Of a stretch of 59,920 bases of DNA, positions 25,923 through 34,610 are shown piece after piece. Positions within the stretch are counted from its first letter, which is position 1. Every line of letters begins with the position of its first letter. The notes below the pieces were generated by a model. The model was not told the origin of the DNA. It worked only from the letters and a program-made list of their open reading frames with translations, and made no database searches. This DNA is from Syntrophorhabdaceae bacterium (GTDB lineage: Bacteria; Desulfobacterota; Syntrophorhabdia; Syntrophorhabdales; Syntrophorhabdaceae): NCBI GenBank assembly GCA_028698615.1, contig JAQVWF010000009.1, positions 8,693 through 68,612 of the forward strand. Direction: 5' to 3'. The position numbers and the translations under genes were made by a program.

Positions 25923-27058
25923 AATACACGACACTGGGCACAGCAAGCGAAAGGGTTCCGGTCGTCGGGCTGGGTATGGGCAAAGGCATAGGCAGCCAGG
26001 CCAGGACCGCCGCATATGGCCGCGAAGACGAAAAATTGATACGCACCGGGGTTGACATGGGGATGACATTTATCGACACTGCCTGTGACTATGGTTCGGG
26101 GCGGGCCGAAGAGGCGCTTGGAAGAGCTGTTGCAGACATCAGGGACAGCGTTTTCATTGCCACCAAATTCCCACCCGAAAAGAGTTCATATGCGGATGTC
26201 ATATCGTCCGCGGAAACAAGCCTCAAGAGACTGGGAACGGACAGGATCGACCTGCTCCAGACGCATTGGCCGAATCCGCGGGTCCCGCTGGAAGAAACCC
26301 TGCAGGCAATGGACAGGCTCATCAGCGACGGCAAGGTCCGGTATATCGGGATGAGCAACTGCACCATCGGAGAAGCAAGGAAGGCCCGGTCGTTCCTTCC
26401 TGACAGTCGTTTCGCATCCATCCAGCATGAATACAATCTTCTCGACCGCACGGCAGAATCCAGCTTTGTCCCGTTCTGCCGGGACAACGGGATGACCTTC
26501 ATCGGATACAGCCCGCTTGCCCACAGGAGACCGGGAAATGATGGCCAACAACTGATCAGGCTCGAGGAGATGGCGAAAAGATATGCCATTTCTTCCACTC
26601 AGCTCGTTCTGGCCTGGTTGACCAGGCAGGAAGGAACCATGGTGGTAATGCGAACCTTCAATGAACACCACCTCTCGGAAAATGCACATACAGGCGACTT
26701 TGCGATCGCCCCTGAGGACATCGATCTCATATCCTCCATCTTCGCCGATGACATAGCGGGTGTCCCTGCCGCTCTCATACGGGTGAAGGGCGACAGTTCG
26801 CAGAAGGTGTACGTCACACTGGAAGAAGCCCGGGAAAACGCATACGGGCTGACTCCGAGTCCGGCCGATCTCGCGGCGCAGATCAAGGCCGGTGAGATCC
26901 TGAAACCTGTCAAGATATCCGTGGATCCCGGCGCCAGAGTGGGCCCGCGTTACGAGGTTGTTGAGGGCAAACTCAGATACTGGGCCTGGGTTATCGCCTG
27001 CGGAGAAGACGTTCTCATACCATCGATCATCAAAGGGGAACTCAATGAACACTGCTGA
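25919..27058 (+). CDS. Aldo/keto reductase with C-terminal ParB/sulfiredoxin-like domain, copy A
   Basis: 379 residues. The aldo/keto reductase barrel covers about 1-285, with the catalytic tetrad all present: Asp53 and Tyr58 (IDTACDYG), Lys83 (ATKF), His116 (QTHWPNP). After it, residues about 308-375 read LTPSPADLAAQIKAGEILKP, then VEGKLRYWAWVIACGEDVLI. The layout (helix, I..G.L.P, hydrophobic strand, xxGxxRYxAxxxxG, then IP) is that of the ParB-N/sulfiredoxin fold. I know of no standard AKR with this tail; it may bind a nucleotide sugar or partner. The gene overlaps both neighbours and is the first of two copies in the cluster. Confidence 0.88.
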   Translation: MKYTTLGTASERVPVVGLGMGKGIGSQARTAAYGREDEKLIRTGVDMGMTFIDTACDYGSGRAEEALGRAVADIRDSVFIATKFPPEKSSYADVISSAETSLKRLGTDRIDLLQTHWPNPRVPLEETLQAMDRLISDGKVRYIGMSNCTIGEARKARSFLPDSRFASIQHEYNLLDRTAESSFVPFCRDNGMTFIGYSPLAHRRPGNDGQQLIRLEEMAKRYAISSTQLVLAWLTRQEGTMVVMRTFNEHHLSENAHTGDFAIAPEDIDLISSIFADDIAGVPAALIRVKGDSSQKVYVTLEEARENAYGLTPSPADLAAQIKAGEILKPVKISVDPGARVGPRYEVVEGKLRYWAWVIACGEDVLIPSIIKGELNEHC

Positions 27059-28040
27059 TTTCTACAGGGGAAGGAAGGTCCTCGTCGCCGGAGGAACGGG
27101 CACGATCGGCATCCCCGTGGCTGCCCGATTGGTTGAGCACGGCGCCGACGTTCACATCGTATCGATGGATAGCGAGGACTACGCCCGGCGCGTGCTGCCT
27201 GAAGGGGCATCCTTCGAACGTCTTGATCTGACGCAACTGGATAACTGCCTCGCAGCGACCCGGGGCTATGACTGCGTCTTCAACATGGTGGGCATCAAAG
27301 GATCCGTGGGCATAGGGCAGAAAAAGGTCGCCAGCTACCTCGTCCCGATGCTCTGGTTCCAGACAAATCTCATGGAGGCGTCCTTCCGCAACCAGGTGAA
27401 GCGCTTCCTCTACGTGGGAAGCATCTGTGAATATCCTCGCGCAGAAGTGCCGAAACGGGAGGATACTGTATGGGACGGCATGCCGCTGCAAAACGACCGC
27501 ATTCCCGGACTGGCAAAAAGGATCGGCGAAGTGCAGGCAGAGGCGTACATGCTCGAACACGGCTGGGACGCCGTTCGTATAGTAAGACCTTCAAACGTGT
27601 ACGGGCCGTACGACGATTTCAATCCTTCTACGGCCCAGGTCATTCCGGCAATAATCCGAAGGGTCATCGACGGGGAGAACCCGTTGAGGGTCTGGGGCGA
27701 CGGCACCGTCCGGCGCGACTTCATCTACTCGGAAGACCTTGCGGATTGGCTGCTTGTTGCGCTCGACAAAGCCCCGCCCTGTGTCCCGCTGAACCTTGGT
27801 TGCGGCAGAGGGATATCGATCAGGGAGGTTGCGGAAACCGTATGCGCCTGCGCGAACTCGTCTGGGTCCATCGAGTGGCGCCCCGAGGGTCCGACCGGGG
27901 ACCAGGTTCGCATACTCTCAATCGAGAAGGCACGGGACGCCATCGGTTTCCAGCCGCAGGTATCCCTTGAAGAGGGGATCAAGAAGACAATTTCGTGGTT
28001 CATGGAGCACAGGGATCTGGCAGATCTCAAGGGGAGATAG
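27045..28040 (+). CDS. NAD-dependent epimerase/dehydratase-like SDR, copy 1 (no catalytic Tyr)
   Basis: 331 residues of the extended SDR family. Rossmann loop VLVAGGTGTIG, FNMVGIKGSVGIG, active-site Ser in YVGSICEY, VRPSNVYGPYDDF and VWGDGTVRRDFIYSEDLADW. Where the family has YxxxK, this protein has PGLAK, so Lys is kept but Tyr is replaced by Pro. Similar to the SDRs at 32362 and 34607. May act as a C4 reductase or epimerase on a nucleotide-activated heptose, or may have a changed mechanism. ATG inside the end of the aldo/keto reductase gene. Confidence 0.87.
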   Translation: MNTADFYRGRKVLVAGGTGTIGIPVAARLVEHGADVHIVSMDSEDYARRVLPEGASFERLDLTQLDNCLAATRGYDCVFNMVGIKGSVGIGQKKVASYLVPMLWFQTNLMEASFRNQVKRFLYVGSICEYPRAEVPKREDTVWDGMPLQNDRIPGLAKRIGEVQAEAYMLEHGWDAVRIVRPSNVYGPYDDFNPSTAQVIPAIIRRVIDGENPLRVWGDGTVRRDFIYSEDLADWLLVALDKAPPCVPLNLGCGRGISIREVAETVCACANSSGSIEWRPEGPTGDQVRILSIEKARDAIGFQPQVSLEEGIKKTISWFMEHRDLADLKGR

Positions 28041-28043
28041 AAC

Positions 28044-28472
28044 ATGAGTGAAGGGAATCGCCTATTCTTACCGCCTTTAGCCGAGCTGATAGACAGATTG
28101 ACCGTGGATCAGATCAAGGAAACCACCTTCCCGGAAAAAGAGGCGATCAGGGAAGAAATGAAACGGATCGAGCATGACCTCAATATGATCATCGAGGAAA
28201 AGAACATCAAGCTCGACGCTGCGTTGATCCGCGTCATCATCGCGTTGGCCCAGCTCAACCTGCACATCTGGAACAACAAGGACACCATGGAGATTTACCA
28301 CGCCAGCGAACCGGACCGCTATATGGAATTGTTGAAGCTGTCACATCAACTCAACGGTATCCGGAACCGCTTGAAGAACCATTTGCTGGTACTGAGCGGT
28401 GATAAGGATGGGGCCTCGCTCCGCTCCAATTTCAACACCGATGGATTGGATGGATGGGACATGAGCATATGA
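28044..28472 (+). CDS. Hypothetical protein of the glycan cluster
   Basis: 142 residues, helical and charged, no signal peptide. PPLAELIDRLTVDQIKETTF near the N-terminus resembles small proteins that recur in polysaccharide clusters beside glycosyltransferases (ELIDRLTI-type start), but I cannot assign a function. GGGGAG eight bases before the ATG supports the start; the stop overlaps the radical-SAM gene. Confidence 0.75.
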   Translation: MSEGNRLFLPPLAELIDRLTVDQIKETTFPEKEAIREEMKRIEHDLNMIIEEKNIKLDAALIRVIIALAQLNLHIWNNKDTMEIYHASEPDRYMELLKLSHQLNGIRNRLKNHLLVLSGDKDGASLRSNFNTDGLDGWDMSI

Positions 28473-30430
28473 AAGACCCTTTACACGCGAACATCCTTAT
28501 AATCGTCCCCCGCTACGGGCAGTATGCCGAGACGGGCTATTATGAATTTCCCCTGGGGCTGGCCTATGTGTCGGCAGCCTTGAAAAAGGACGGTTACGCG
28601 GTGGACGTGATCAACCTGAACCATCACGGCGGTCCTGTCAGTGAAGTGCTGACTCAATCGCTGAAAGACCGGTCTCACGGGTATTTCCTCACAGGAGGCC
28701 TGTCCGCACACTATCGATCAATTAAGGAGATCATCGATTCGGTAAGGGATATCGACCCGGCAGGTAAAGTGATTGTCGGCGGAGGGGTAGTAACGGCATC
28801 TCCACACATAATGTACGATTACCTGAAACCCGATTACATGGTACTGGGGGAGGGAGAGATCACCATTGTGGAGCTGATCCGCACCCTCGACAACGGCTGC
28901 TATGACTGCAGAGGCGTCAACGGCGTCGGCTATCGTATCAACGGCGGCCCCCTGGTGCTGACCGAACCCCGGGGGCCCATCCTGGATCTCGAACAGTGTG
29001 CATGGCCGGATGTGGAGGGATTCGACATCCAGACATACCTGTCGCGCCAGGGCCCCAACGACAGCCTGTATCTGTATGTAAACGACGAGCCTCGATTCTA
29101 TCCCATAATTTCAAGCAGGGGCTGTCCCTTTTCGTGTACCTTCTGTTATCATCCGCTGGGTCAGCGTTACCGCAGCCGGCCGGTGGACGATTTTATCGCC
29201 GAGGTGCGGTATGTCGTCGATAAATATGATGTCCACAACCTGGCTATCTTCGACGAGCTTCTGTCGCTCAAGAGAGGCCGTCTTTTCGAGATATGCGACC
29301 GGCTGAAGCAACTGCCGCGTCCGGTTAAATGGATGTGCCAGCTGCGGGTTGACACCATTGATGAAGAACTGCTGGCACGTCTCAAGGATGCCGGATGTTT
29401 TCTTGTCAGTTACGGCTTCGAGAGCATGAACGACGAAGTGCTCCGAAGCATGAACAAGCATATTAACGCCGCACAGATCGAACGGGCGATGACCCTGACA
29501 CGCAAAGCCGGCATCGGTATACAGGGCTATTTCATCTTCGGCGACCCTGCCGAGACGTTGAAGAGCGGGCTCGAAACGCTTTCCTTCTGGAGAGATCACC
29601 CGGATTATCACCTCACCATGGGGTATGTTCGCCCCTACCCCGGGTCTGTTCTGTGGGAGCAGCAGGTTGCCAAGGGAGATCCTTCGCCTACCCGGCAGCT
29701 GGAGCTTCTCGATGCCTGCATCAATAGGCCGCCCAATATCAGCTCCATGAACCATATGGACTGGTTTCAGCTAAAAAAAGAGGTCACCAGGGCAACAATT
29801 CTGAACGATCATTTCGGCAGGTGCCTGGATAGCTGCCGTGAAACCGACGACACCTACAGGCTCTCGATCGAATGCCCGCATTGCGGGAGAGTGAGCCCTT
29901 ACAGACGGTTTAAACAACGTATCCTGGGTATATTCAAGGTGTCCTGCCGTCACTGCAACCAGACGATGAACATCTCCCCCATGGTGTTCGAGCATGTAAA
30001 AAACGATTATGACCGCAACAGAAAGGTATTTGAGCACATCAAGCTCGGGACGTGCCCGGTTATTGTGACGCCATGCATGGACGATGCGGAATTCCAGGCC
30101 ATGGCGGAGATCTTTCTTGCTGGTGTTAACATTGCGGGAGTCATGGATATCGATGAATCCAGGATTGGATTGTCTTACCTCGATTTCAGAATAAGAAGGC
30201 GTTCCAAAGAGAACGTCGAAGCTGTGCCTGAAGCCTGCTTTCTCATCCCGTTAACCAGGTACGCAAACAAGATCTATTCTCATCTGCAGTCGCTGGGTGT
30301 CTCAGGGGACAGAATATGCAGACTCGATGAGATCATGCCATCCGAAGTCTCCGAGGTGGAAAACACGATTCGTGGGGCCCGTGGGAAGGAAATCCTCTCC
30401 GAACTCCGAAGGAGTGAAGGTTTACTGTGA
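28469..30430 (+). CDS. B12-binding domain radical SAM protein with zinc ribbon and extra C-terminal domain
   Basis: 653 residues. The N-terminal cobalamin-binding-type Rossmann domain (about 8-140) contains PLGLAYVSAALKKDGY, VIVGGGVVTASPH and VLGEGEITIVEL, though the DxHxxG cobalt-ligand motif is not evident. The radical SAM core has the cluster motif RGCPFSCTFCYHP (Cys 219, 223, 226) and FGDPAETLKS. A CxxC...CxxC zinc ribbon follows at about 468-496 (CPHCGRV ... CRHCNQ). The last 140 residues form an alpha/beta domain I cannot name (VIVTPCMDDAEFQAMAEIFL). Candidates are C-methylation or another radical modification of the sugar. Stop overlaps the next start. Confidence 0.88.
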   Translation: MKDPLHANILIIVPRYGQYAETGYYEFPLGLAYVSAALKKDGYAVDVINLNHHGGPVSEVLTQSLKDRSHGYFLTGGLSAHYRSIKEIIDSVRDIDPAGKVIVGGGVVTASPHIMYDYLKPDYMVLGEGEITIVELIRTLDNGCYDCRGVNGVGYRINGGPLVLTEPRGPILDLEQCAWPDVEGFDIQTYLSRQGPNDSLYLYVNDEPRFYPIISSRGCPFSCTFCYHPLGQRYRSRPVDDFIAEVRYVVDKYDVHNLAIFDELLSLKRGRLFEICDRLKQLPRPVKWMCQLRVDTIDEELLARLKDAGCFLVSYGFESMNDEVLRSMNKHINAAQIERAMTLTRKAGIGIQGYFIFGDPAETLKSGLETLSFWRDHPDYHLTMGYVRPYPGSVLWEQQVAKGDPSPTRQLELLDACINRPPNISSMNHMDWFQLKKEVTRATILNDHFGRCLDSCRETDDTYRLSIECPHCGRVSPYRRFKQRILGIFKVSCRHCNQTMNISPMVFEHVKNDYDRNRKVFEHIKLGTCPVIVTPCMDDAEFQAMAEIFLAGVNIAGVMDIDESRIGLSYLDFRIRRRSKENVEAVPEACFLIPLTRYANKIYSHLQSLGVSGDRICRLDEIMPSEVSEVENTIRGARGKEILSELRRSEGLL

Positions 30431-31584
30431 TGCTATACAAGACTCTTGGCTCCACAAACTTGAAAGTATCCGCAATCGGACAGGGGGCAACGCACGTCGG
30501 CTCCTACGCATGGTACGACAACGACAAGGCCACGGAGAGAATCAAGGGATGGCGGATAGGGATAGAGTCGGGGATGAACCTGATCGATACAGCCGATCTG
30601 TACGGCGGGGGGTTATCGGAAGAGCTGGTCGGCAAGGCCATCAAGGGCATGAGGGACACGGTTGTCCTGGCCACCAAATTCAACCTCCGGGGCGGCGATA
30701 CCCGTTCGGCGGTCCTGGCTGCGGCAGAACACAGCCTGCGCAGGCTGAATACCGACCGTATCGACCTGTATCAGATCCATTTCCCCAATCCCTGGACACC
30801 GATGGAGCCGGTGGCGGACGCCCTCACCCGCCTGGTCGCTGACGGTAAGGTACGCTGCGTGGGCGTAAGCAACTTCACCACGGGAGACATACAGGGGCTG
30901 AAGGACCTCCTCTCCCCGGGAATTGTTTCAAACCAGGTGGAGTACAGCCTTGACGATCGCTCAGCGGAAACTGAAATGCTGCCATACTGCCGGCAGAACT
31001 CCATCACAATGATCGCCTACAGCCCCCTGGGGCAAGGTAACCTGTCTCTGGTTGCGGATTCTCTGCGGCCCCTGACAACTATGGCGGAGAAGTATCAAAA
31101 GAGCATCTTTCAGCTGGTGCTGAGATGGATGGTATCCAAATCACATGTCATAGCCCTGACCAAGGCAGCCGATACAGGACACATACGGGAGAATGCGGCG
31201 GCGGCCGATTTCGATATCCATCCCGATGACCTTGCCGTCATTGACGGTCTTGCAACGCCCGAAGTCGTCCATGTCCCCATTGACATGATCTCCCTTGAGA
31301 GCCCCGACGGAAGGCCGACCTACACTTCACTCGAAGAGGCATTGGAGAATACCGCTGATCTTGTTCCCAGCCCGGAGTTGATGGCTCAGGACATAGTCAG
31401 GCGCAGGTCCACCAAACCCATTCAATTGACAGGATGCAGGGACCCGCAGGGAAGATGCCTCTATAAACTCGACCCTTACGATTTTCTGGGACAGCTCAGG
31501 AAGTACTGGGCCTGGGTTATCGCCTATCAAAGAACGAAGCCGATTCCCGCATTGGTAATCAGGCAAGACACCGGGAGTGTATAA
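30430..31584 (+). CDS. Aldo/keto reductase with degenerate ParB-like C-terminal domain, copy B
   Basis: 384 residues, homologous along its length to the gene at 25919. Catalytic residues are Asp and Tyr in LIDTADLYGGG, Lys in ATKFNL and His in YQIHFPNPW. The C-terminal part (about 308-380; LVPSPELMAQDIV ... LRKYWAWVIAYQRTKPIPAL) keeps the ParB-like ends (R-YWAWVIA and IP) but has lost the glycine-rich middle. A GTG precedes the ATG; ATG 30430 is preferred. It follows the radical-SAM gene with overlap and touches the methyltransferase gene (TAA then ATG). Confidence 0.88.
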   Translation: MLYKTLGSTNLKVSAIGQGATHVGSYAWYDNDKATERIKGWRIGIESGMNLIDTADLYGGGLSEELVGKAIKGMRDTVVLATKFNLRGGDTRSAVLAAAEHSLRRLNTDRIDLYQIHFPNPWTPMEPVADALTRLVADGKVRCVGVSNFTTGDIQGLKDLLSPGIVSNQVEYSLDDRSAETEMLPYCRQNSITMIAYSPLGQGNLSLVADSLRPLTTMAEKYQKSIFQLVLRWMVSKSHVIALTKAADTGHIRENAAAADFDIHPDDLAVIDGLATPEVVHVPIDMISLESPDGRPTYTSLEEALENTADLVPSPELMAQDIVRRRSTKPIQLTGCRDPQGRCLYKLDPYDFLGQLRKYWAWVIAYQRTKPIPALVIRQDTGSV

Positions 31585-32343
31585 ATGGGAAAATCCAAGT
31601 TTGGTAACGTTGTGTATGAAAGCCAGAACGAGCAGACGGCAAGGAATCAGCTATTGAGTCTATTCAGGCAATGTCCTGTCCCGGACGACGAGATCATGTC
31701 CAATCTCGGTTTATTCCTGAATTCAAAGCTCCTGTCCCGCATCCTCTTTCTGCATCATATCTATACACAGATTGTCGATATACCGGGGGTAATCATAGAG
31801 TTCGGGACCCGCTGGGGTCAGAACGCGTCCCTGTTTGCCGCCATGCGCGGCATGTACGATACGTTCAACCGTCATAGAAAGATCGTCGTATTCGATACCT
31901 TCGAAGGTTTCCCCGTTGTCCACCCAAAGGATGGCAAATCGGGCCTCATGAAAAAGGGGAACCTGGCTGTAACGAAGAATTACAAGGATTATCTGGACAG
32001 CATCCTGGAATTTCAGGAAAAAGACAACCCTCTTGCCCACATAAGAAGGTTCGAAACCATCGCGGGAAATGCAACGCTGAAGTTCAAAAAGTATCTCAAG
32101 GACTTTCCGGAAACGATCGTTGCCCTGGCGTACTTTGATTTCGATCTTTATGAGCCCACAAAGAAGTGCCTGGAGTTGATAAAACCGCATCTGATAAAGG
32201 GGAGTGTCCTGGGTTTTGACGAACTGAACGACCATGATTCGCCCGGGGAGACCGTCGCACTGAATGAGGTCTTCGGGTTGAACAACGTCAAGCTGAAACG
32301 CTTTCGACCTGCTTCCCGTGTATCCTACTTTACGGTCGAATAG
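31585..32343 (+). CDS. TylF/MycF-like SAM-dependent methyltransferase
   Basis: 252 residues. TylF-type class I methyltransferases O-methylate sugars. The SAM loop is VIIEFGTRWGQNASLFAAMR, followed by KIVVFDTFEGFP and the paired Asp motif YFDFDLYEPTKKCLELIKPH, where family members bind the metal. The end segment SVLGFDELNDHDSPGETVAL is also typical. Starts directly after the stop of the aldo/keto reductase. A second member of the family lies at 33356; together they could add two O-methyl groups to the sugar. Confidence 0.87.
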   Translation: MGKSKFGNVVYESQNEQTARNQLLSLFRQCPVPDDEIMSNLGLFLNSKLLSRILFLHHIYTQIVDIPGVIIEFGTRWGQNASLFAAMRGMYDTFNRHRKIVVFDTFEGFPVVHPKDGKSGLMKKGNLAVTKNYKDYLDSILEFQEKDNPLAHIRRFETIAGNATLKFKKYLKDFPETIVALAYFDFDLYEPTKKCLELIKPHLIKGSVLGFDELNDHDSPGETVALNEVFGLNNVKLKRFRPASRVSYFTVE

Positions 32344-32361
32344 ACATCAGGAGGTATTAAT

Positions 32362-33351
32362 TTGATCAGGGATGAGATACTGAAACGCTTTTCAGGGAAG
32401 AACGCAGTCGTCACCGGAGGCACGGGCCTGATCGGGAGAGAGATCGTGGACCTCCTGTGCACTGCCGGCGCCCACGTGAGGATCGTTTCCCTGGACCGTC
32501 TGCGTGTCGATGACAGGGCAAACCACGTATACGGAGATCTTACGGATTTTGCCTTCTGCAAAGACATAACAAAGGACATGGACTTTGTCTTCCATGTGGC
32601 GGGCATCAAGGGCTCCATCGAGGTCACGGTCAAGAAGCCTGCCAGCTTCTTCGTCCCCCTGCTGATGTTCAACACCAATGTCCTTGAGGCCTGCAGGCTG
32701 AACAAAGTCCAGAAAGTCGTCTATACCAGTTCCATAGGCGCCTATGGAAGCGCCGATGTTTTCAAGGAATCAGCCACACTGGAAACGGAGCCGCCGATGG
32801 ATATGTTCCCCGGATGGGCAAAACGGATGGCGGAGATGCAGATCCAGGCCTACCGGACCCAGTACGGCCTTGAAAACTTCGCCGTCGTCAGGCCCTGCAA
32901 CGTCTATGGACCGGGTGACAATTTCGATCCCAAAAGCGCCATGGTCATCCCAACCCTGATGTACCGCATCCATAATGGCGAAAACCCTCTCGTGGTTTGG
33001 GGGGACGGGTCGGCGATACGGGACTTTGCGTACAGCAGGGACGTCGCGGAGGGAATTATCCTTGCGCTGCATCACGGCACGCAGGGGCGCTATGTCAACC
33101 TGGGAAGCGGCAACGGGTACACGATACGTGAACTCATTGAAACATTAAACGCCTTCATCCCCTTCACGTATCGCTTTGACGATACCAAATCCTCAGGCTT
33201 TCCCAAGCGGGTAATGGACATCAGCCTTGCCAGACAAATACTTGACTATGACCCTACAACGTCACTCCTTGAAGGGCTTAAAAGGACGTGGGAGTGGTAC
33301 ACCGCCAATGCGGATGAGTTCCTGGCACGCAAAAACTACTTTGAGGAATGA
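32362..33351 (+). CDS. NAD-dependent epimerase/dehydratase-like SDR, copy 2 (no catalytic Tyr)
   Basis: 329 residues. NAVVTGGTGLIGREI, HVAGIKGSIEVTVKKPASFF (very like copy 1), Ser in YTSSIGAYGS, and FPGWAKRMAE in place of the YxxxK motif: Lys kept, Tyr replaced by Pro as in copy 1. VRPCNVYGPGDNF and VWGDGSAIRDFAYSRDV complete the family pattern. TTG start at 32362, placed seven bases after AGGAGG, the strongest ribosome site in the cluster. Closest in this window to the copy at 27045. Confidence 0.87.
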   Translation: MIRDEILKRFSGKNAVVTGGTGLIGREIVDLLCTAGAHVRIVSLDRLRVDDRANHVYGDLTDFAFCKDITKDMDFVFHVAGIKGSIEVTVKKPASFFVPLLMFNTNVLEACRLNKVQKVVYTSSIGAYGSADVFKESATLETEPPMDMFPGWAKRMAEMQIQAYRTQYGLENFAVVRPCNVYGPGDNFDPKSAMVIPTLMYRIHNGENPLVVWGDGSAIRDFAYSRDVAEGIILALHHGTQGRYVNLGSGNGYTIRELIETLNAFIPFTYRFDDTKSSGFPKRVMDISLARQILDYDPTTSLLEGLKRTWEWYTANADEFLARKNYFEE

Positions 33352-33355
33352 GGAT

Positions 33356-34069
33356 ATGCAGATCATCGATGATAAAGGACGGGAAAGAGACTTTTTTTTC
33401 GAAGTATCGAAGTATGCTGGATTCCTGTACCGGTCACACCTGGAACGACACCTTGCAATATTTGAGCTTTACAAAAAGACATTGGAGCTGCCCGGATCGG
33501 TGGCGGAGTTTGGTGTCTACAACGGCTCGACCTTCTATTTTCTCTCGCGCCTTATCGAGATATTTAACCGCCCCTGTTTTGAGAGGGACGGAGCCTCTTC
33601 CAACCACCTCTATGGATTCGACATTTTCACGGGGATAACGGAACTGGCCTCGGAAGACGAGAGCCTCATCGCGACCGGACAGAGAAAGATAGGCGGGTTC
33701 CGGCAAGACCCGGAGGTATTCTTCGAAGACCTGGACTGGTACAAGAGGACCAACACCACCATCGGCGGGCGCATGCACATCATTCAAGGCGACGCCGCGG
33801 AAACCTTCCCCCGCTTCGTGAAGGAGAATCCCGGTGTCCGTTTTCGATTTGTGTTGATGCATATGGACCTTTACAAACCGACTTCAGTCGTTTTGGAGTC
33901 GATCATGGATTATATGGTCCCAGGCGGTATCATTGCCTTTGATGAGTATGCGATCCAGGAGTGGCCCGGCGAGACCCTGGCGGTTGATCAGTTTATCAGG
34001 AAACACCGCCTGAAGCTGCAGTCCATCCCCTGGGCGGTCGCACCTGCCGCGTACTGCGTGATCGAATGA
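33356..34069 (+). CDS. TylF-like methyltransferase, second copy
   Basis: 237 residues. SAM loop SVAEFGVYNGSTFYFLSR, YGFDIFTG, and MHMDLYKPTSVVLESIMDYM with the metal-site Asp, then GGIIAFDEYAIQEWPGE. Only about 30 percent like its sister at 31585 by eye. The ATG at 33356 has AGGA close upstream and starts four bases after the previous stop. Likely methylates a sugar hydroxyl; substrate unknown. Confidence 0.85.
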   Translation: MQIIDDKGRERDFFFEVSKYAGFLYRSHLERHLAIFELYKKTLELPGSVAEFGVYNGSTFYFLSRLIEIFNRPCFERDGASSNHLYGFDIFTGITELASEDESLIATGQRKIGGFRQDPEVFFEDLDWYKRTNTTIGGRMHIIQGDAAETFPRFVKENPGVRFRFVLMHMDLYKPTSVVLESIMDYMVPGGIIAFDEYAIQEWPGETLAVDQFIRKHRLKLQSIPWAVAPAAYCVIE

Positions 34070-34103
34070 GCTTGCCGCCTATGAATGATGGAGAACGAAA
34101 GCT

Positions 34104-34610
34104 ATGGAAGTGAGGAAAACAGATCTCGACGGCGTGCTGCTGATAGAGCCGCCCACCATCTTTGAGGACTTTCGGGGCACCTATGTCGAGCTTTATAACG
34201 AAGAGCTCTACAGAAGATCAGGGATAGGCGTCGATTTCATTCAGGACGACATATCCGTCTCCTCCCGGCATGTCCTTCGCGGCATACACGGCGACGGCGA
34301 AACGTGGAAACTGGTGTCCTGTCTGCAGGGAAGGTTCTATCTTGTCGTGGTGAACTGGGACGAAACCTCGGCACAGTTCGGCACGTGGACGTCATTTACA
34401 TTGTCCGAAAACAACAGGCAGCAGGTGCTGATCCCTCCCAAATTCGGAAATGGCCACGTGGTGCTTTCCGAACAGGCCATATTCCATTACAAGCAGAACA
34501 CCTACTACAACCGCGTCGGCCAGTTCACTCTTTTGTGGAACGATCCAAAGCTGAACATATGGTGGCCCGTTAAAGACCCCATAGTATCAAGGAGGGATGA
34601 GGGGAAATGA
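34104..34610 (+). CDS. RmlC-like nucleotide-sugar 3,5-epimerase (cupin)
   Basis: 168 residues. Resembles dTDP-4-dehydrorhamnose 3,5-epimerase: FEDFRGTYVELYNEE, QDDISVSSRHVLRGIHGD (with the catalytic-His region LRGIH), and PPKFGNGHVVLSEQAIFHYK, ending WNDPKLNIWWPVKDP. In Campylobacter heptose pathways such enzymes (DdahB/MlghB) epimerise GDP-4-keto-6-deoxyheptose, and the same job is plausible here. Stop overlaps the next start (ATGA). Confidence 0.88.
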   Translation: MEVRKTDLDGVLLIEPPTIFEDFRGTYVELYNEELYRRSGIGVDFIQDDISVSSRHVLRGIHGDGETWKLVSCLQGRFYLVVVNWDETSAQFGTWTSFTLSENNRQQVLIPPKFGNGHVVLSEQAIFHYKQNTYYNRVGQFTLLWNDPKLNIWWPVKDPIVSRRDEGK

